Shown here: positions 16,930 through 27,338 of the stretch, piece by piece
How the letters are laid out: every line of letters begins with the position of its first letter
How positions within the stretch are numbered: position 1 is the stretch's first letter
Assembly: GCF_033366695.1 (NCBI RefSeq)
Contig: NZ_JAOBTQ010000001.1
Location: 5,518,001-5,582,000, forward strand
Origin: Streptomyces sp. SCL15-4
GTDB taxonomy: Bacteria > Actinomycetota > Actinomycetes > Streptomycetales > Streptomycetaceae
Reading direction: 5' to 3'
DNA: 64,000 bases
Notes under the pieces: generated by a model
Databases searched by the model: none
What the model saw: the letters and a program-made list of their open reading frames with translations, nothing else
What the model was told of the DNA's origin: nothing
Program-made: the position numbers and the translations under genes

Positions 16930-17874
16930 ATGGCCACCCGCCCCCACGGCACCACCGCCGTCATAGCCGTCACCGCGCTCGCCCCGGTCTCCTGGGGCAC
17001 CACCTACGCGGTCACCACCGAGTTCCTGCCGCCGGACCGCCCCCTGTTCACGGCCCTGCTGCGCGCCCTGCCCGCCGGACTGCTGCTGCTCGCCGTCACC
17101 CGGGTGCTGCCGCGCGGCGCCTGGTGGGCGAAGGCGGCCGTCCTCGGCGCGCTGAACATCGGCGCCTTCTTCCCGCTCCTGTTCGTCGCGGCGTACCGGC
17201 TGCCCGGCGGGATGGCCGCCGTCGTCGGCTCGGCCGGGCCGCTGTTCGTCGTCGGCCTCTCGGCGCTGCTCCTCGGGCAGCGGCCGGCCCCGCGCACGCT
17301 GCTCACCGGGCTGGCGGCCGCGTTCGGCGTCAGTCTCGTCGTACTGAAGGGGGCCGGCGCGCTGGACCTCGTCGGTGTCCTCGCGGCCCTCGCCTCCACC
17401 GTGTCCATGGCGGCCGGCACCGTGCTGACCAAGCGCTGGGGCCGCCCGGCGGGGGTCGGGCCGCTGGCGCTCACCGGCTGGCAGCTCACCGCGGGCGGGC
17501 TGCTCATCGCGCCGCTCGCGCTGCTGGCCGAGGGCGCGCCGCCCGCCCTCGACGGCCGGGCCGTCGGCGGCTACCTCTACCTCGCCCTGGCCAACACCGC
17601 CCTCGCCTACTGGCTCTGGTTCCGCGGGATCGGCCGGCTCACCGCCACCCAGGCCGGATTCCTCGGCCCGCTCTCCCCGCTGACCGCCGCGGTCGTCGGC
17701 TGGGCGGCCCTCGGCCAGGCGCTCACCCCGGTGCAGACGGCGGGCATGGCGCTGGCGTTCGGAGCGACGGTGGCGGGACAGCTGGGCGGCGGAGCGGGTC
17801 GATCGTTCAGGAAAACTGAAAAGAATGATCGTAAAGATTCGATGGACCTGACGGTTCCGGCCCTGCGACGGTAG
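16930..17874 (+). CDS. DMT-superfamily (EamA) transporter, MarR-linked
   Basis: 314 residues with ten predicted membrane helices in two EamA repeats. The N-terminal half opens ALAPVSWGTTYAVTTEFLPP and the second half opens LAALASTVSMAAGTVLTKRW. ATG 16930 has AAAGG upstream. Members export metabolites or amino acids such as threonine, cysteine or purines, and the substrate here is unknown. The divergent MarR gene and palindrome suggest substrate-induced expression. A second EamA gene begins 39 nt downstream, and the two may form one operon. Confidence 0.88.
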   Translation: MATRPHGTTAVIAVTALAPVSWGTTYAVTTEFLPPDRPLFTALLRALPAGLLLLAVTRVLPRGAWWAKAAVLGALNIGAFFPLLFVAAYRLPGGMAAVVGSAGPLFVVGLSALLLGQRPAPRTLLTGLAAAFGVSLVVLKGAGALDLVGVLAALASTVSMAAGTVLTKRWGRPAGVGPLALTGWQLTAGGLLIAPLALLAEGAPPALDGRAVGGYLYLALANTALAYWLWFRGIGRLTATQAGFLGPLSPLTAAVVGWAALGQALTPVQTAGMALAFGATVAGQLGGGAGRSFRKTEKNDRKDSMDLTVPALRR

Positions 17875-17913
17875 AAGCACCCTCCTTCCGCCGACTCACC
17901 GGAAAGGCCCTCT

Positions 17914-18876
17914 GTGCCCGCAGCCGCGCACCAGACCACCCCCGCCACCGCCCCGGCGCCCCGCGCCGCCCGCGCCCGGCAGGCCGCAGCCCCGCTCCTC
18001 GGCCTCGCCTGCGCCGCGCTCGCCACGGTCGTCTGGTCCGGCAGCTTCGTCACCGCGCGCGGCCTGCACGACAGCGTCCCGCCCCTCCAGCACGCCTTCT
18101 GGCGGTGGGTGATCGCGCTGCTCGCCGTCGCGCCCTTCGGTGCCCGGCGGGCCTGGCGGCAACGCCGCCTCCTGCGGCCGCACGCCCGCTACGTCCTCCT
18201 CGCCTCCCTCCTCGGCGTCGCCCTCTACAACACCCTCGTCAACCAGGCCGGCCTGACCACCCCGGCCGCCACCATGGGCATGATCATGGCCGCCTCGCCC
18301 GTGCTCATGGCCGTGTTCGAACGGCTGGGCGGCGTACGGCTGGGCGCCCGGCGCACCACCGGGCTGCTCCTGGCCTGCGCGGGCGTGGTGCTGCTGGTCG
18401 CCGGCGGCGGCGCGGACTTCTCCCCGGGCACGCTGTGGATGCCGGCTGCCGCCTGCTGCTTCGCCGGCTACAGCGCCCTGCTGCGCCGCCGGCCGGCCGA
18501 ACTCGACGGCACGGCCTTCCTGTTCACCACGTTCCTCGCCGGCACCGTGCTGCTGCTGCCCGCGCAGGCCGCGAGCCTCGCCGTACAGGGCGGCTTCCGG
18601 CCCGCGCCCGGCACGGTCTGGCCCCTGCTCTACGTCGGCGTGGCCTCCTCCGCGCTGGCCTTCTTCGCCTGGAACAAGGCCGTCGCCCTGATCGGAGCCA
18701 CCCGCGCCGGCATCGTCTACTACCTCCAGCCGGTCTGTGTCGCCGCGCTGTCCTGGGCGCTGCTCGGCGAACACACCGGCCCGACGGGCCTGTTGTGCCT
18801 GGCGCTGATCCTGGCCGGAGTGGTGCTGGGCGCCGGCTCGCGCCGCCGGGGACGCCGGGTAGCGTGCGCCGCATGA
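17914..18876 (+). CDS. DMT-superfamily (EamA) transporter, LysR-linked
   Basis: 320 residues from GTG 17914, with GGAAAGG 6 nt upstream. Ten membrane helices follow a Pro/Ala-rich leader. Typical EamA stretches are ATVVWSGSFVTARGLHDSVP, ATMGMIMAASPVLMAVFERL and SALAFFAWNKAVALIGATRA. It differs clearly from the preceding exporter, so this is not a recent tandem copy. The stop overlaps the start of the LysR gene in ATGA, linking exporter and regulator. Substrate unknown. Confidence 0.88.
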   Translation: MPAAAHQTTPATAPAPRAARARQAAAPLLGLACAALATVVWSGSFVTARGLHDSVPPLQHAFWRWVIALLAVAPFGARRAWRQRRLLRPHARYVLLASLLGVALYNTLVNQAGLTTPAATMGMIMAASPVLMAVFERLGGVRLGARRTTGLLLACAGVVLLVAGGGADFSPGTLWMPAAACCFAGYSALLRRRPAELDGTAFLFTTFLAGTVLLLPAQAASLAVQGGFRPAPGTVWPLLYVGVASSALAFFAWNKAVALIGATRAGIVYYLQPVCVAALSWALLGEHTGPTGLLCLALILAGVVLGAGSRRRGRRVACAA

Positions 18877-19781
18877 GCGAGTGGGACCTGAGGAAGCTGC
18901 GGATTCTGCGCACGCTGCGCGAACGGGGCACGGTCACCGCGACGGCCGCGGCCCTGCACATGACCCCCTCGGCGGTCTCCCAGCAGCTCACCGGCCTCGC
19001 CGCCCAGCTCGGCGTGGACCTGCTGGAGGCGCGGGGCCGCCGGGTCCGGCTCACCGACGCGGCCCGGCTGGTGCTGGCGCACACGGAGCCGGTGTTCGAG
19101 CAGCTGGAGCGGGCGGACGCGGCCCTCGCGGCCTACGCGCGCGGCGACGCCGGCGAGGTCCGCGTCGGCGCCGTCCCGACCGCCGTGCCCGCCCTGGTCG
19201 TCCCCGCCGTACGGGCCCTCAGGGACTCCCACCCCCAGGTGAGCGTCCGCGTCCGGGAGACGGAGGCCGCCGAGGCGTACCGGCTGCTGGCCGCCGGGGA
19301 CGTCGACCTCGCGCTGTCCCTCGCGGCCGAGGCCCCGAGCGCCACGGACCCCCGCTTCACCCACGTCCCGCTGCTCGCCGACCCGCTGGACGTGGCCCTG
19401 CCTCCGGACCACCCGCTCGCCTCGGCCCCCGGCCTGGCCCTCGCCGACCTCGCCGCCGAACCGTGGATCTACGGCGGCAGCGGTCCCTGGTCCGACATCA
19501 CCCGCCGCGCCTGCGAGGCGGCCGGCTTCAGCCCCCACCAGGGCCACTCGGCCTCCGGCTGGACCGCGATCCTCGCCATGGTGGAGGCGGGCATGGGCGT
19601 CGCCCTCGTCCCGAGGACGGCGGCGGACCCCCGGACCGCCGTGGTCCTCCGCGAACTGACCGCGGACCGTCCCGTCCGCCACGTCACGGCCGCGGTCCGC
19701 AAGGGCGCCGCCGCGTCCCGGGCCGTCACCCACACCCTGAACGCCCTGACAACGGCCGCGGAACGAATCGGCCGGAGCTGA
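18873..19781 (+). CDS. LysR-family transcriptional regulator
   Basis: 302 residues. ATG 18873 overlaps the exporter stop by 4 nt. A TAGCGT box ends 7 nt before the ATG, so a separate leaderless transcript is also possible. The helix-turn-helix spans about residues 5-62 (RGTVTATAAALHMTPSAVSQ), followed by the effector domain with GEVRVGAVPTAVPALVVPAV and ILAMVEAGMGVALVPRTAAD. Being cotranscribed with the EamA exporter rather than divergent is less usual for LysR proteins. It probably controls that exporter. Confidence 0.9.
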   Translation: MSEWDLRKLRILRTLRERGTVTATAAALHMTPSAVSQQLTGLAAQLGVDLLEARGRRVRLTDAARLVLAHTEPVFEQLERADAALAAYARGDAGEVRVGAVPTAVPALVVPAVRALRDSHPQVSVRVRETEAAEAYRLLAAGDVDLALSLAAEAPSATDPRFTHVPLLADPLDVALPPDHPLASAPGLALADLAAEPWIYGGSGPWSDITRRACEAAGFSPHQGHSASGWTAILAMVEAGMGVALVPRTAADPRTAVVLRELTADRPVRHVTAAVRKGAAASRAVTHTLNALTTAAERIGRS

Positions 19782-20092
19782 ACTCCCGCGCCGCCGACGG
19801 AACTTCCGACCGCCGGTGCCGGCGCGGCCCGGGGCGCGGGTGCGGACCGCGCCCGGTCTCGCGCGGCGGGCGCGCGGCCGAGATGCCGGGGCCCCCGGAG
19901 GCCGCTAGCGTGGTGGAGGAGGGCCGCGGCCGGGCGGTGTGCCCGCCGTGGGCGAGTGCCCCGGTCACGGGTCCCGGCAGGGCGCGGGCCGCATCCCTGG
20001 CCTCCGCGGCACCAGCGCCCGCGCGCACCGCAGCGGCGGCCGTCGCCCCGTACCGGAAACCCCCGACGAGGGCGTGGAAGGAAGGTAGGCCC
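19782..20092. other. Intergenic region before the small secreted protein
   Basis: 311 nt. A possible -10 box TAGCGT lies at 19906-19911. The last 15 nt hold the ribosome binding site GAAGGAAGG of the next gene. I see no other structure. Confidence 0.4.
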
Positions 20093-20338
20093 ATGAAAGC
20101 ACAACGCGTGAGGCGTCTCCTCGCGGTCTCCGCGGCCGGCGCCGTCCTGGCCGGCGGCGCCGCCGTCGGCACGGCGGGCACGGCCTCGGCGGCCACCCCG
20201 CGACAGGTCTCCACCCACCACGGCTGCTACGACCGGGGCTGGGGCAACGGCTGCGGCTTCGCCCGGAACGACTTCTTCGGCAACGGCTTCCGCAACGGCC
20301 TCGTCGGCACCGGTGTCGTGGTGATCGTGGTGAGCTGA
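20093..20338 (+). CDS. Small secreted protein, unknown function
   Basis: 81 residues from ATG 20093 behind GAAGGAAGG. A clear Sec signal peptide (MKAQRVRRLLAVSAAGAVLA, cleavage after GTASA, about residue 34) leaves a mature peptide of about 47 residues. It has two cysteines (HHGCYDRGWGNGCGF) that could form one disulfide, several Asn-Gly and Phe-Gly pairs, and a hydrophobic tail LVGTGVVVIVVS. The gene is free-standing, with pepN beginning 230 nt downstream. Its size and polarity recall chaplin-like surface peptides, but the chaplin motif itself is not evident. No function assigned. Confidence 0.75.
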   Translation: MKAQRVRRLLAVSAAGAVLAGGAAVGTAGTASAATPRQVSTHHGCYDRGWGNGCGFARNDFFGNGFRNGLVGTGVVVIVVS

Positions 20339-20568
20339 GCCGGGACCACCGGGTCCGCCACGCCCGCGGCCGGACGGGCCGGCCACCGACGGCCGCCCGT
20401 CCGGCTCCGGCGTGTCACGGCGCCTGCCCGAGCGGCCCTCCCGCCGGTGCGCCCGTGTCCCCGGCGTCCCGTCGCGGCACCGCACACACCGGCGGGGGAC
20501 GGACATCGCGTTCCCCGTCGCTCCCATGGAAGGATGACGCAACCGACACATAACGAGGAGATGACCGC

Positions 20569-23145
20569 GTGCCTGGCACAAACCTGACTCGCGAAGAGGC
20601 GCAGCAGCGGGCCGAGCTGCTCACCGTTGACTCGTACGAGATCGATCTCGACCTCTCCGGCGCGCAGGAGGGCGGCACTTACCGGTCCGTGACCACGGTG
20701 CGCTTCGACGTCACCCGGGGCGGCGCCGAGTCCTTCATCGACCTGGTGGCCCCGGCCGTCCACGAGGTGGTCCTCAACGGCGACCCGCTCGACCCCGCCG
20801 AGGTCTTCAAGGACTCGCGGATCGCGCTGCCGGGCCTGCTGGAGGGCCCCAACATCCTGCGGGTCGTCGCGGACTGCGCCTACACCAACACCGGTGAGGG
20901 CCTGCACCGCTTCGTCGACCCGGTGGACGAACAGGCGTACCTGTACACGCAGTTCGAGGTCCCGGACGCCCGCCGCGTCTTCGCCTCCTTCGAGCAGCCG
21001 GACCTGAAGGCCACCTTCCGGTTCACCGTGAAGGCGCCCGAGGGCTGGACCGTCATTTCCAACTCGCCGACGCCGGAGCCGAAGGACAACGTCTGGTCCT
21101 TCGAGCCGACCCCGCGCATCTCGTCGTACATCACCGCGCTGATCGCCGGCCCGTACCACTCGGTGCACAGCGCCTACGAGAAGGACGGCCGGTCGGTGCC
21201 GCTCGGCATCTACTGCCGGCCCTCGCTGGCCGAGTTCCTGGACGCCGACGCGATCTTCGAGGTCACCCGGCAGGGCTTCGACTGGTTCCAGGAGAAGTTC
21301 GACTACGCCTACCCGTTCGAGAAGTACGACCAGCTGTTCGTGCCCGAGTTCAACGCGGGCGCGATGGAGAACGCGGGCGCGGTGACCATTCGCGACCAGT
21401 ACGTCTTCCGCTCCAAGGTGACCGACGCGGCGTACGAGGTGCGCGCGGAGACCATCCTGCACGAGCTGGCCCACATGTGGTTCGGCGACCTGGTCACCAT
21501 GGAGTGGTGGAACGACCTGTGGCTGAACGAGTCGTTCGCCACCTACACCTCCATCGCCTGCCAGGCCGCCGCGCCCGGCTCCAGGTGGCCGCACTCGTGG
21601 ACCACGTTCGCCAACTCCATGAAGACCTGGGCCTACCGGCAGGACCAGCTGCCCTCCACCCACCCGATCATGGCGGACATCCGCGACCTGGACGACGTGC
21701 TCGTCAACTTCGACGGCATCACCTACGCCAAGGGCGCCAGCGTGCTCAAGCAGCTGGTCGCGTACGTCGGCGAGGACGAGTTCTTCAAGGGCGTCCAGGC
21801 GTACTTCAAGCGGCACGCGTTCGGCAACACCCGCCTGTCCGACCTGCTGGGCGCCCTGGAGGAGACCTCCGGCCGGGACCTGAGCACCTGGTCGAAGAAG
21901 TGGCTGGAGACGGCCGGCATCAACATCCTGCGCCCGGAGGTGGAGACGGACGCCGACGGTGTCATCACCTCCTTCGCCGTCCGCCAGGAGGCCCCGGCAC
22001 TGCCCGCCGGCGCCAAGGGCGAGCCGGTGCTGCGCCCGCACCGCATCGCGATCGGCCTCTACGACCTGTCCGACGCCGGCAAGCTGGTGCGCACCGACCG
22101 GATCGAGCTGGACGTCGACGGCGAGCTGACCGCCGTACCGCAGCTGACCGGCAGGCGGCGCCCGGCCGTGGTGCTGCTCAACGACGACGACCTGTCGTAC
22201 GCCAAGGTCCGGCTGGACGAGCGGTCGCTCGCCGTGGTCACCGAGCACCTCGGCGACTTCACCGAGTCGCTGCCGCGCGCGCTGTGCTGGGCGTCGGCCT
22301 GGGACATGACGCGGGACGCCGAACTGGCCACCCGGGACTACCTCTCCCTGGTGCTGTCCGGCATCGGCAAGGAGTCCGACATCGGCGTGGTGCAGTCGCT
22401 GCAGCGCCAGGTCAAGCTGGCCATCGACCTGTACGCCGACCCGTCGGCCCGCGAGGCGCTGCTGACCCGCTGGACCGACGCCACGCTGGCCCATCTGCGC
22501 GCCGCCGAGGCGGGCAGTGACCACCAGCTGGCCTGGGCCCGGGCGTTCGCGGCGACCGCGCGCACGCCGGAGCAGCTGGACCTGCTGGAGGCCCTGCTCG
22601 ACGGCACGCAGACCATCGAGGGCCTGGCGGTGGACACCGAGCTGCGCTGGGCGTTCGTGGAGCGGCTCGCGACCGTCGGCCGCTACGACGAGACGGAGAT
22701 CGCCGCCGAGTACGAGCGGGACAGGACGGCGGCCGGCGAGCGGCACGCGGCCACCGCCCGCGCGTCCCGCCCGACTCAGGAGGCCAAGGCGGAGGCGTGG
22801 GCCTCGGTCGTCGACTCCGACAAGCTGCCCAACGCCGTGCAGGAGGCCGTGATCGGCGGCTTCGTGCAGACCGACCAGCGGGAGCTGCTCGCGCCGTACA
22901 CCGACCGGTACTTCGAGGTCCTCAAGGACGTGTGGGCGTCCCGCTCGCACGAGATCGCCCAGCAGATCGCCATCGGCCTGTACCCGGCGGTCCAGGTCTC
23001 CGAGGAGACCCTGGCCAAGACCGACGCCTGGCTCGCCACGGCCGAGCCGAACGCGGCCCTGCGCCGGCTGGTCTCGGAGTCCCGCGCGGGCGTCGAGCGG
23101 GCCCTGAAGGCCCAGGCGGCGGACGCCTCGGCCACGACCCGCTAG
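20569..23145 (+). CDS. pepN: Aminopeptidase N, M1 family (first copy)
   Basis: 858 residues from GTG 20569 with CGAGGAG 8 nt upstream. M1 signatures are complete: exopeptidase loop GAMEN at about 264-268, zinc site HELAHMW at about 298 and the third ligand in NESFA about 20 residues later. The C-terminal helical domain of about 400 residues matches actinobacterial PepN. It removes N-terminal residues from cytoplasmic peptides and has no signal peptide. A second gene of nearly the same length lies at 36508-39087. A terminator hairpin follows at 23159. Confidence 0.93.
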   Translation: MPGTNLTREEAQQRAELLTVDSYEIDLDLSGAQEGGTYRSVTTVRFDVTRGGAESFIDLVAPAVHEVVLNGDPLDPAEVFKDSRIALPGLLEGPNILRVVADCAYTNTGEGLHRFVDPVDEQAYLYTQFEVPDARRVFASFEQPDLKATFRFTVKAPEGWTVISNSPTPEPKDNVWSFEPTPRISSYITALIAGPYHSVHSAYEKDGRSVPLGIYCRPSLAEFLDADAIFEVTRQGFDWFQEKFDYAYPFEKYDQLFVPEFNAGAMENAGAVTIRDQYVFRSKVTDAAYEVRAETILHELAHMWFGDLVTMEWWNDLWLNESFATYTSIACQAAAPGSRWPHSWTTFANSMKTWAYRQDQLPSTHPIMADIRDLDDVLVNFDGITYAKGASVLKQLVAYVGEDEFFKGVQAYFKRHAFGNTRLSDLLGALEETSGRDLSTWSKKWLETAGINILRPEVETDADGVITSFAVRQEAPALPAGAKGEPVLRPHRIAIGLYDLSDAGKLVRTDRIELDVDGELTAVPQLTGRRRPAVVLLNDDDLSYAKVRLDERSLAVVTEHLGDFTESLPRALCWASAWDMTRDAELATRDYLSLVLSGIGKESDIGVVQSLQRQVKLAIDLYADPSAREALLTRWTDATLAHLRAAEAGSDHQLAWARAFAATARTPEQLDLLEALLDGTQTIEGLAVDTELRWAFVERLATVGRYDETEIAAEYERDRTAAGERHAATARASRPTQEAKAEAWASVVDSDKLPNAVQEAVIGGFVQTDQRELLAPYTDRYFEVLKDVWASRSHEIAQQIAIGLYPAVQVSEETLAKTDAWLATAEPNAALRRLVSESRAGVERALKAQAADASATTR

Positions 23146-23158
23146 CCCACGGCCGAGG

Positions 23159-23185
23159 AGGCGCCCGGCACACCACCGGGCGCCT
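23159..23185. terminator. Terminator after pepN (first copy)
   Basis: The stem AGGCGCCCGG / CCGGGCGCCT (10 bp) encloses a 7-nt loop and is followed by TCC. It lies between convergent pepN and the LysR gene and could serve both. Confidence 0.65.
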
Positions 23186-23212
23186 TCCGCGCGCAGCGGC
23201 CCGCGGCGGCGG

Positions 23213-24097
23213 TCAGCCCGCCTTGCGCCCCGCCTCCAGCCCCGCCAGCACCCGGGCGAACTCCCGGACCGTCTCCGTCTCCGTGTCGCGGTGCCAGATC
23301 AGGCCGAGTTCGGAGTCGGGGATGCCGTCGACGGGGACGTAGGCGATGTCGGCGCGCTGGTGCTGGGCGGCCGTCGGGTGGCACAGCAGGAGGGCGCCGC
23401 GGCCGGCGGCGGCCAGGCACAGGGCCTCCTGGAGGGTCGTCGCCGCCGGGCCGGACAGCGCGCCGGGGGCGCGGGCCGCACGCCAGTACGGCGGGGCCGG
23501 TTCCGCCACCCCGATCAGCGGTATCGCGGCGAGGTCCGCCGCGCCGACCCGGTCCCGCGCGGCGAACGCGTGCCGGCGGGCGACGGCCAGCGCGTGCCGC
23601 TGCCGGGAGAAGACCGGGCCGAGGACCAGGTCCGGTTCCGCCACCGGCAGCAGCACCACCGCCGCGTCCACCGTGCCGCGCCGCACCGCCCCGAACGGGT
23701 CCGCGTACGGGATCTCCACCAGGTCGACCGAACGGGCCGCGTCCTCGGCCTCGAACGCCGAGACCGCCTCCAGCAGTTGCGCGTAGACCGTCCCCTGGAA
23801 ACCCAGCCGCAGCGGGCCGGCCCCGCCCCGGGCCACCGCACTGGCGTCCGCCACCGCCGCCCGCAGCGCCCCGTACGCCGGACGCAGCCGCTCCAGGAAG
23901 CGTTCGCCGAGCGGGGTCAGCGCCACCCGGCGGCTGGAGCGGTGCACCAGCCGGGCACCCACCCGGCGTTCCAGCGCGGCCAGCAACTGGCTCACCCGGC
24001 TCTGCGAGACGAACAGCCGCTCCCCGGCCCGTCCGAAATGCAGCTCCTCGGCGAGCACCAGAAAGCACTCCAACTCCCGTAGCTCCAGCCCCGACAC
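23213..24097 (-). CDS. LysR-family transcriptional regulator
   Basis: 294 residues. I start at GTG 24097, which has GGAGGGAG directly upstream, rather than at an upstream in-frame GTG at 24118. The helix-turn-helix is at about 1-60 (HFGRAGERLFVSQSRVSQLL), followed by a LysR substrate domain (GPLRLGFQGTVYAQLLEAVS). It is divergent from an MFS exporter with an inverted repeat between the two starts, the standard layout for a LysR activator or repressor of its neighbour. The inducer is unknown. Confidence 0.88.
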   Translation of the reverse strand: MSGLELRELECFLVLAEELHFGRAGERLFVSQSRVSQLLAALERRVGARLVHRSSRRVALTPLGERFLERLRPAYGALRAAVADASAVARGGAGPLRLGFQGTVYAQLLEAVSAFEAEDAARSVDLVEIPYADPFGAVRRGTVDAAVVLLPVAEPDLVLGPVFSRQRHALAVARRHAFAARDRVGAADLAAIPLIGVAEPAPPYWRAARAPGALSGPAATTLQEALCLAAAGRGALLLCHPTAAQHQRADIAYVPVDGIPDSELGLIWHRDTETETVREFARVLAGLEAGRKAG

Positions 24098-24120
24098 GCG
24101 ACTCCCTCCGCCGATCACTC

Positions 24121-24142
24121 CCGCTCATGCAAGGGTGAGCGG
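24121..24142. promoter_or_regulatory. Probable LysR operator between divergent genes
   Basis: The perfect inverted repeat CCGCTCA-N8-TGAGCGG lies 24 nt from the LysR start and 44 nt from the MFS start. The core TCA-N8-TGA is close to LysR-type dyads. Confidence 0.6.
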
Positions 24143-24185
24143 TTCGCCGTTGTTCCCGCGCCGCCCGCGGCAAAGGCTGGAGGGC

Positions 24186-25412
24186 ATGGTCTTCCGCAGA
24201 ACCCACACCCCCCACCCCGCCCCCCGGCCCGACACCCCGGCACCCCGCCCGGACCGGCCCTGGACCGCCGTCGGGATGCTCGCCGCCGCCACCTTCGCCG
24301 TCGTCACCACCGAGATGCTCCCCGTCGGCCTGCTCACCTCGCTCGGCGCGGGACTGGACGTCTCCGCCGGCACCGCGGGCCTCGCGGTCACCCTGCCCGG
24401 ACTGGTCGCCGCCGTCTTTGCCCCGCTGCTGCCGGTCGCCGTGCGCCGCGCCGACCGCCGCACCGTGCTGTGCGCGCTGCTGCTCCTGCTAGCCGCCGCC
24501 AACCTGCTCACCGCGCTCGCCCCCGCCTTCCCCGTGGTGCTCGCCGCCCGGCTGCTGGTCGGCGTGTGCATGGGCGGGGTGTGGGCGGTGGCCGCCGGGC
24601 TCGGCGCGCGGCTGGTCCCCGGGCCCTCGGCGGGCCGGGCCACCGCCCTGGTCTTCAGCGGGATCGCCGTCGCCTCGGTGCTCGGCGTGCCCGCCGGAAC
24701 CCTCCTCGGCGCGGCGGCGGGCTGGCGCGTCGCGTTCGCCGCGATGACCGGCTGCGCGCTGCTGGTGGCGGCCGCTCTGGCGGTCGTCCTGCCGCCGCTG
24801 CCCGCCGAGGGCGCCGTCCGCCTCGGCACGTTCCCCCGGCTGCTGCGCGCCGCACGGGTGCGGTGGCTGCTGATCACCATCGCCCTGCTGGTGACGGGGC
24901 ACTTCGCCGCCTACACCTACGTCCGCCCCGTCCTGGAGCGCACCCCCGGCACCGGTCCGGGCCTGGTCGGCGCCCTGCTGCTCGGCTACGGAGTCGCGGG
25001 CGTCGCCGGGAACTTCGCGGGCGGCGCGCTCGCGGCCCGCCATCCGCGCCGCGCCCTGCGGCTGATCGCCACCGTCCTCGGCGCGGTCGTCCTGCTGCTC
25101 GCCCCGGCGGGCGGCTCCGGCCCGGTGTCGGCCGCGCTGCTGCTGGTGTGGGGACTGGCGTACGGCGGGGTGTCCGTGTCCGGCCAGCGGGCCCTGACGG
25201 CCGCCGCGCCCGAGGCCCCGGAGGCCGCGTCCGCCCTGTTCGCCGGGGTGTTCAACGCCGCCATCGCTCTCGGCGCGCTGGCCGGCGGACGCCTCGCGGA
25301 CGGCCCGGGCCTGACCGCGGTCCTGCTCACCGGCGGCGTGCTCGCGGCGCTGGCGGCCCTCACTCCCGCCGCCCCGGTCCGCGACGCGCACGGGGCGGTC
25401 ACGTCACCGTGA
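24186..25412 (+). CDS. MFS transporter (DHA1-like drug/sugar exporter)
   Basis: 408 residues with 12 predicted helices. I start at ATG 24186 (MVFRRTHTP), although its GGAGGG site is only 2 nt away. An in-frame GTG at 24135 would put the start inside the operator and is less likely. Family features include AAATFAVVTTEMLPVGLLTS in helix 1, the loop RRADRRTVLCA between helices 2 and 3, and GVPAGTLLGAAAGWRVAF in helix 5. These resemble arabinose-efflux and chloramphenicol-type exporters. Substrate unknown. Confidence 0.87.
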   Translation: MVFRRTHTPHPAPRPDTPAPRPDRPWTAVGMLAAATFAVVTTEMLPVGLLTSLGAGLDVSAGTAGLAVTLPGLVAAVFAPLLPVAVRRADRRTVLCALLLLLAAANLLTALAPAFPVVLAARLLVGVCMGGVWAVAAGLGARLVPGPSAGRATALVFSGIAVASVLGVPAGTLLGAAAGWRVAFAAMTGCALLVAAALAVVLPPLPAEGAVRLGTFPRLLRAARVRWLLITIALLVTGHFAAYTYVRPVLERTPGTGPGLVGALLLGYGVAGVAGNFAGGALAARHPRRALRLIATVLGAVVLLLAPAGGSGPVSAALLLVWGLAYGGVSVSGQRALTAAAPEAPEAASALFAGVFNAAIALGALAGGRLADGPGLTAVLLTGGVLAALAALTPAAPVRDAHGAVTSP

Positions 25413-25435
25413 CCGCCCCGACCGCACACGTGCTG

Positions 25436-26788
<1,353 letters not shown>

Positions 26789-27337
26789 GTGCTGCGCGGA
26801 AAGGCGCGCCGTGACCAGGAAGCGTCCGCCGCCGGCCGGGACCGGGCCGGCGGCGATCCGCTGGACGCGGCCCAGGAACGCCGGGTGCGGGCGGTGCTCG
26901 CGCTGGGCGGGGTGCCGCAGTCGGACCTGCCGGACGGGGTACAGCAGGTGCGGCTGCGGCTGCTGGAGCGGGCCGCGAGCGGGCGTCAGGCGCCGCGGGA
27001 CGTGTCGGCGTGGGCCGCGGTCGTCGCGTCCAACCTGGCGATGGACTGGCACCGGGCCAAGCGGCGCCGCGAACGGCTGGGGGAGCGGCTGGCGGCGCTG
27101 CGCGCGCCCACGGGTCCCTCCGGGGAGGAGACCAGCCTGCTGTCCCTCGCCGTCGCCCGCGGCCTGGACGAGCTGCCGGCCGCCCAGCGGCAGGTGGTCG
27201 TCCTGCGCTTCTTCGCCGACCTGCCCGTGCGGGACATCGCCGAGGAGCTGGACATCCCCGAGGGCACGGTCAAGAGCAGGCTGCACACGGCGGTCCGCAC
27301 CCTGCGCGCCCGCCTGCACGAGGACGAGGTGGTGTGA
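26789..27337 (+). CDS. ECF-type RNA polymerase sigma factor
   Basis: 182 residues from GTG 26789, behind a G-rich ribosome binding site. Region 2 is rather short and diverged (DVSAWAAVVASNLAMDWHRA, about 73-92). Region 4 is clear (LDELPAAQRQVVVLRFFADL then IPEGTVKSRLHTAVRTLRAR). No C-terminal extension is present, so it is a minimal ECF factor. Its stop is 1 nt before the next gene, a likely membrane-bound partner. The regulon is unknown. Confidence 0.88.
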   Translation: MLRGKARRDQEASAAGRDRAGGDPLDAAQERRVRAVLALGGVPQSDLPDGVQQVRLRLLERAASGRQAPRDVSAWAAVVASNLAMDWHRAKRRRERLGERLAALRAPTGPSGEETSLLSLAVARGLDELPAAQRQVVVLRFFADLPVRDIAEELDIPEGTVKSRLHTAVRTLRARLHEDEVV

Positions 27338-27338
27338 C

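Noticed and set aside
24135..24185. An upstream GTG start for the MFS transporter at 24135
   Set aside because: It would lie inside the LysR-type inverted repeat and has no ribosome binding site.
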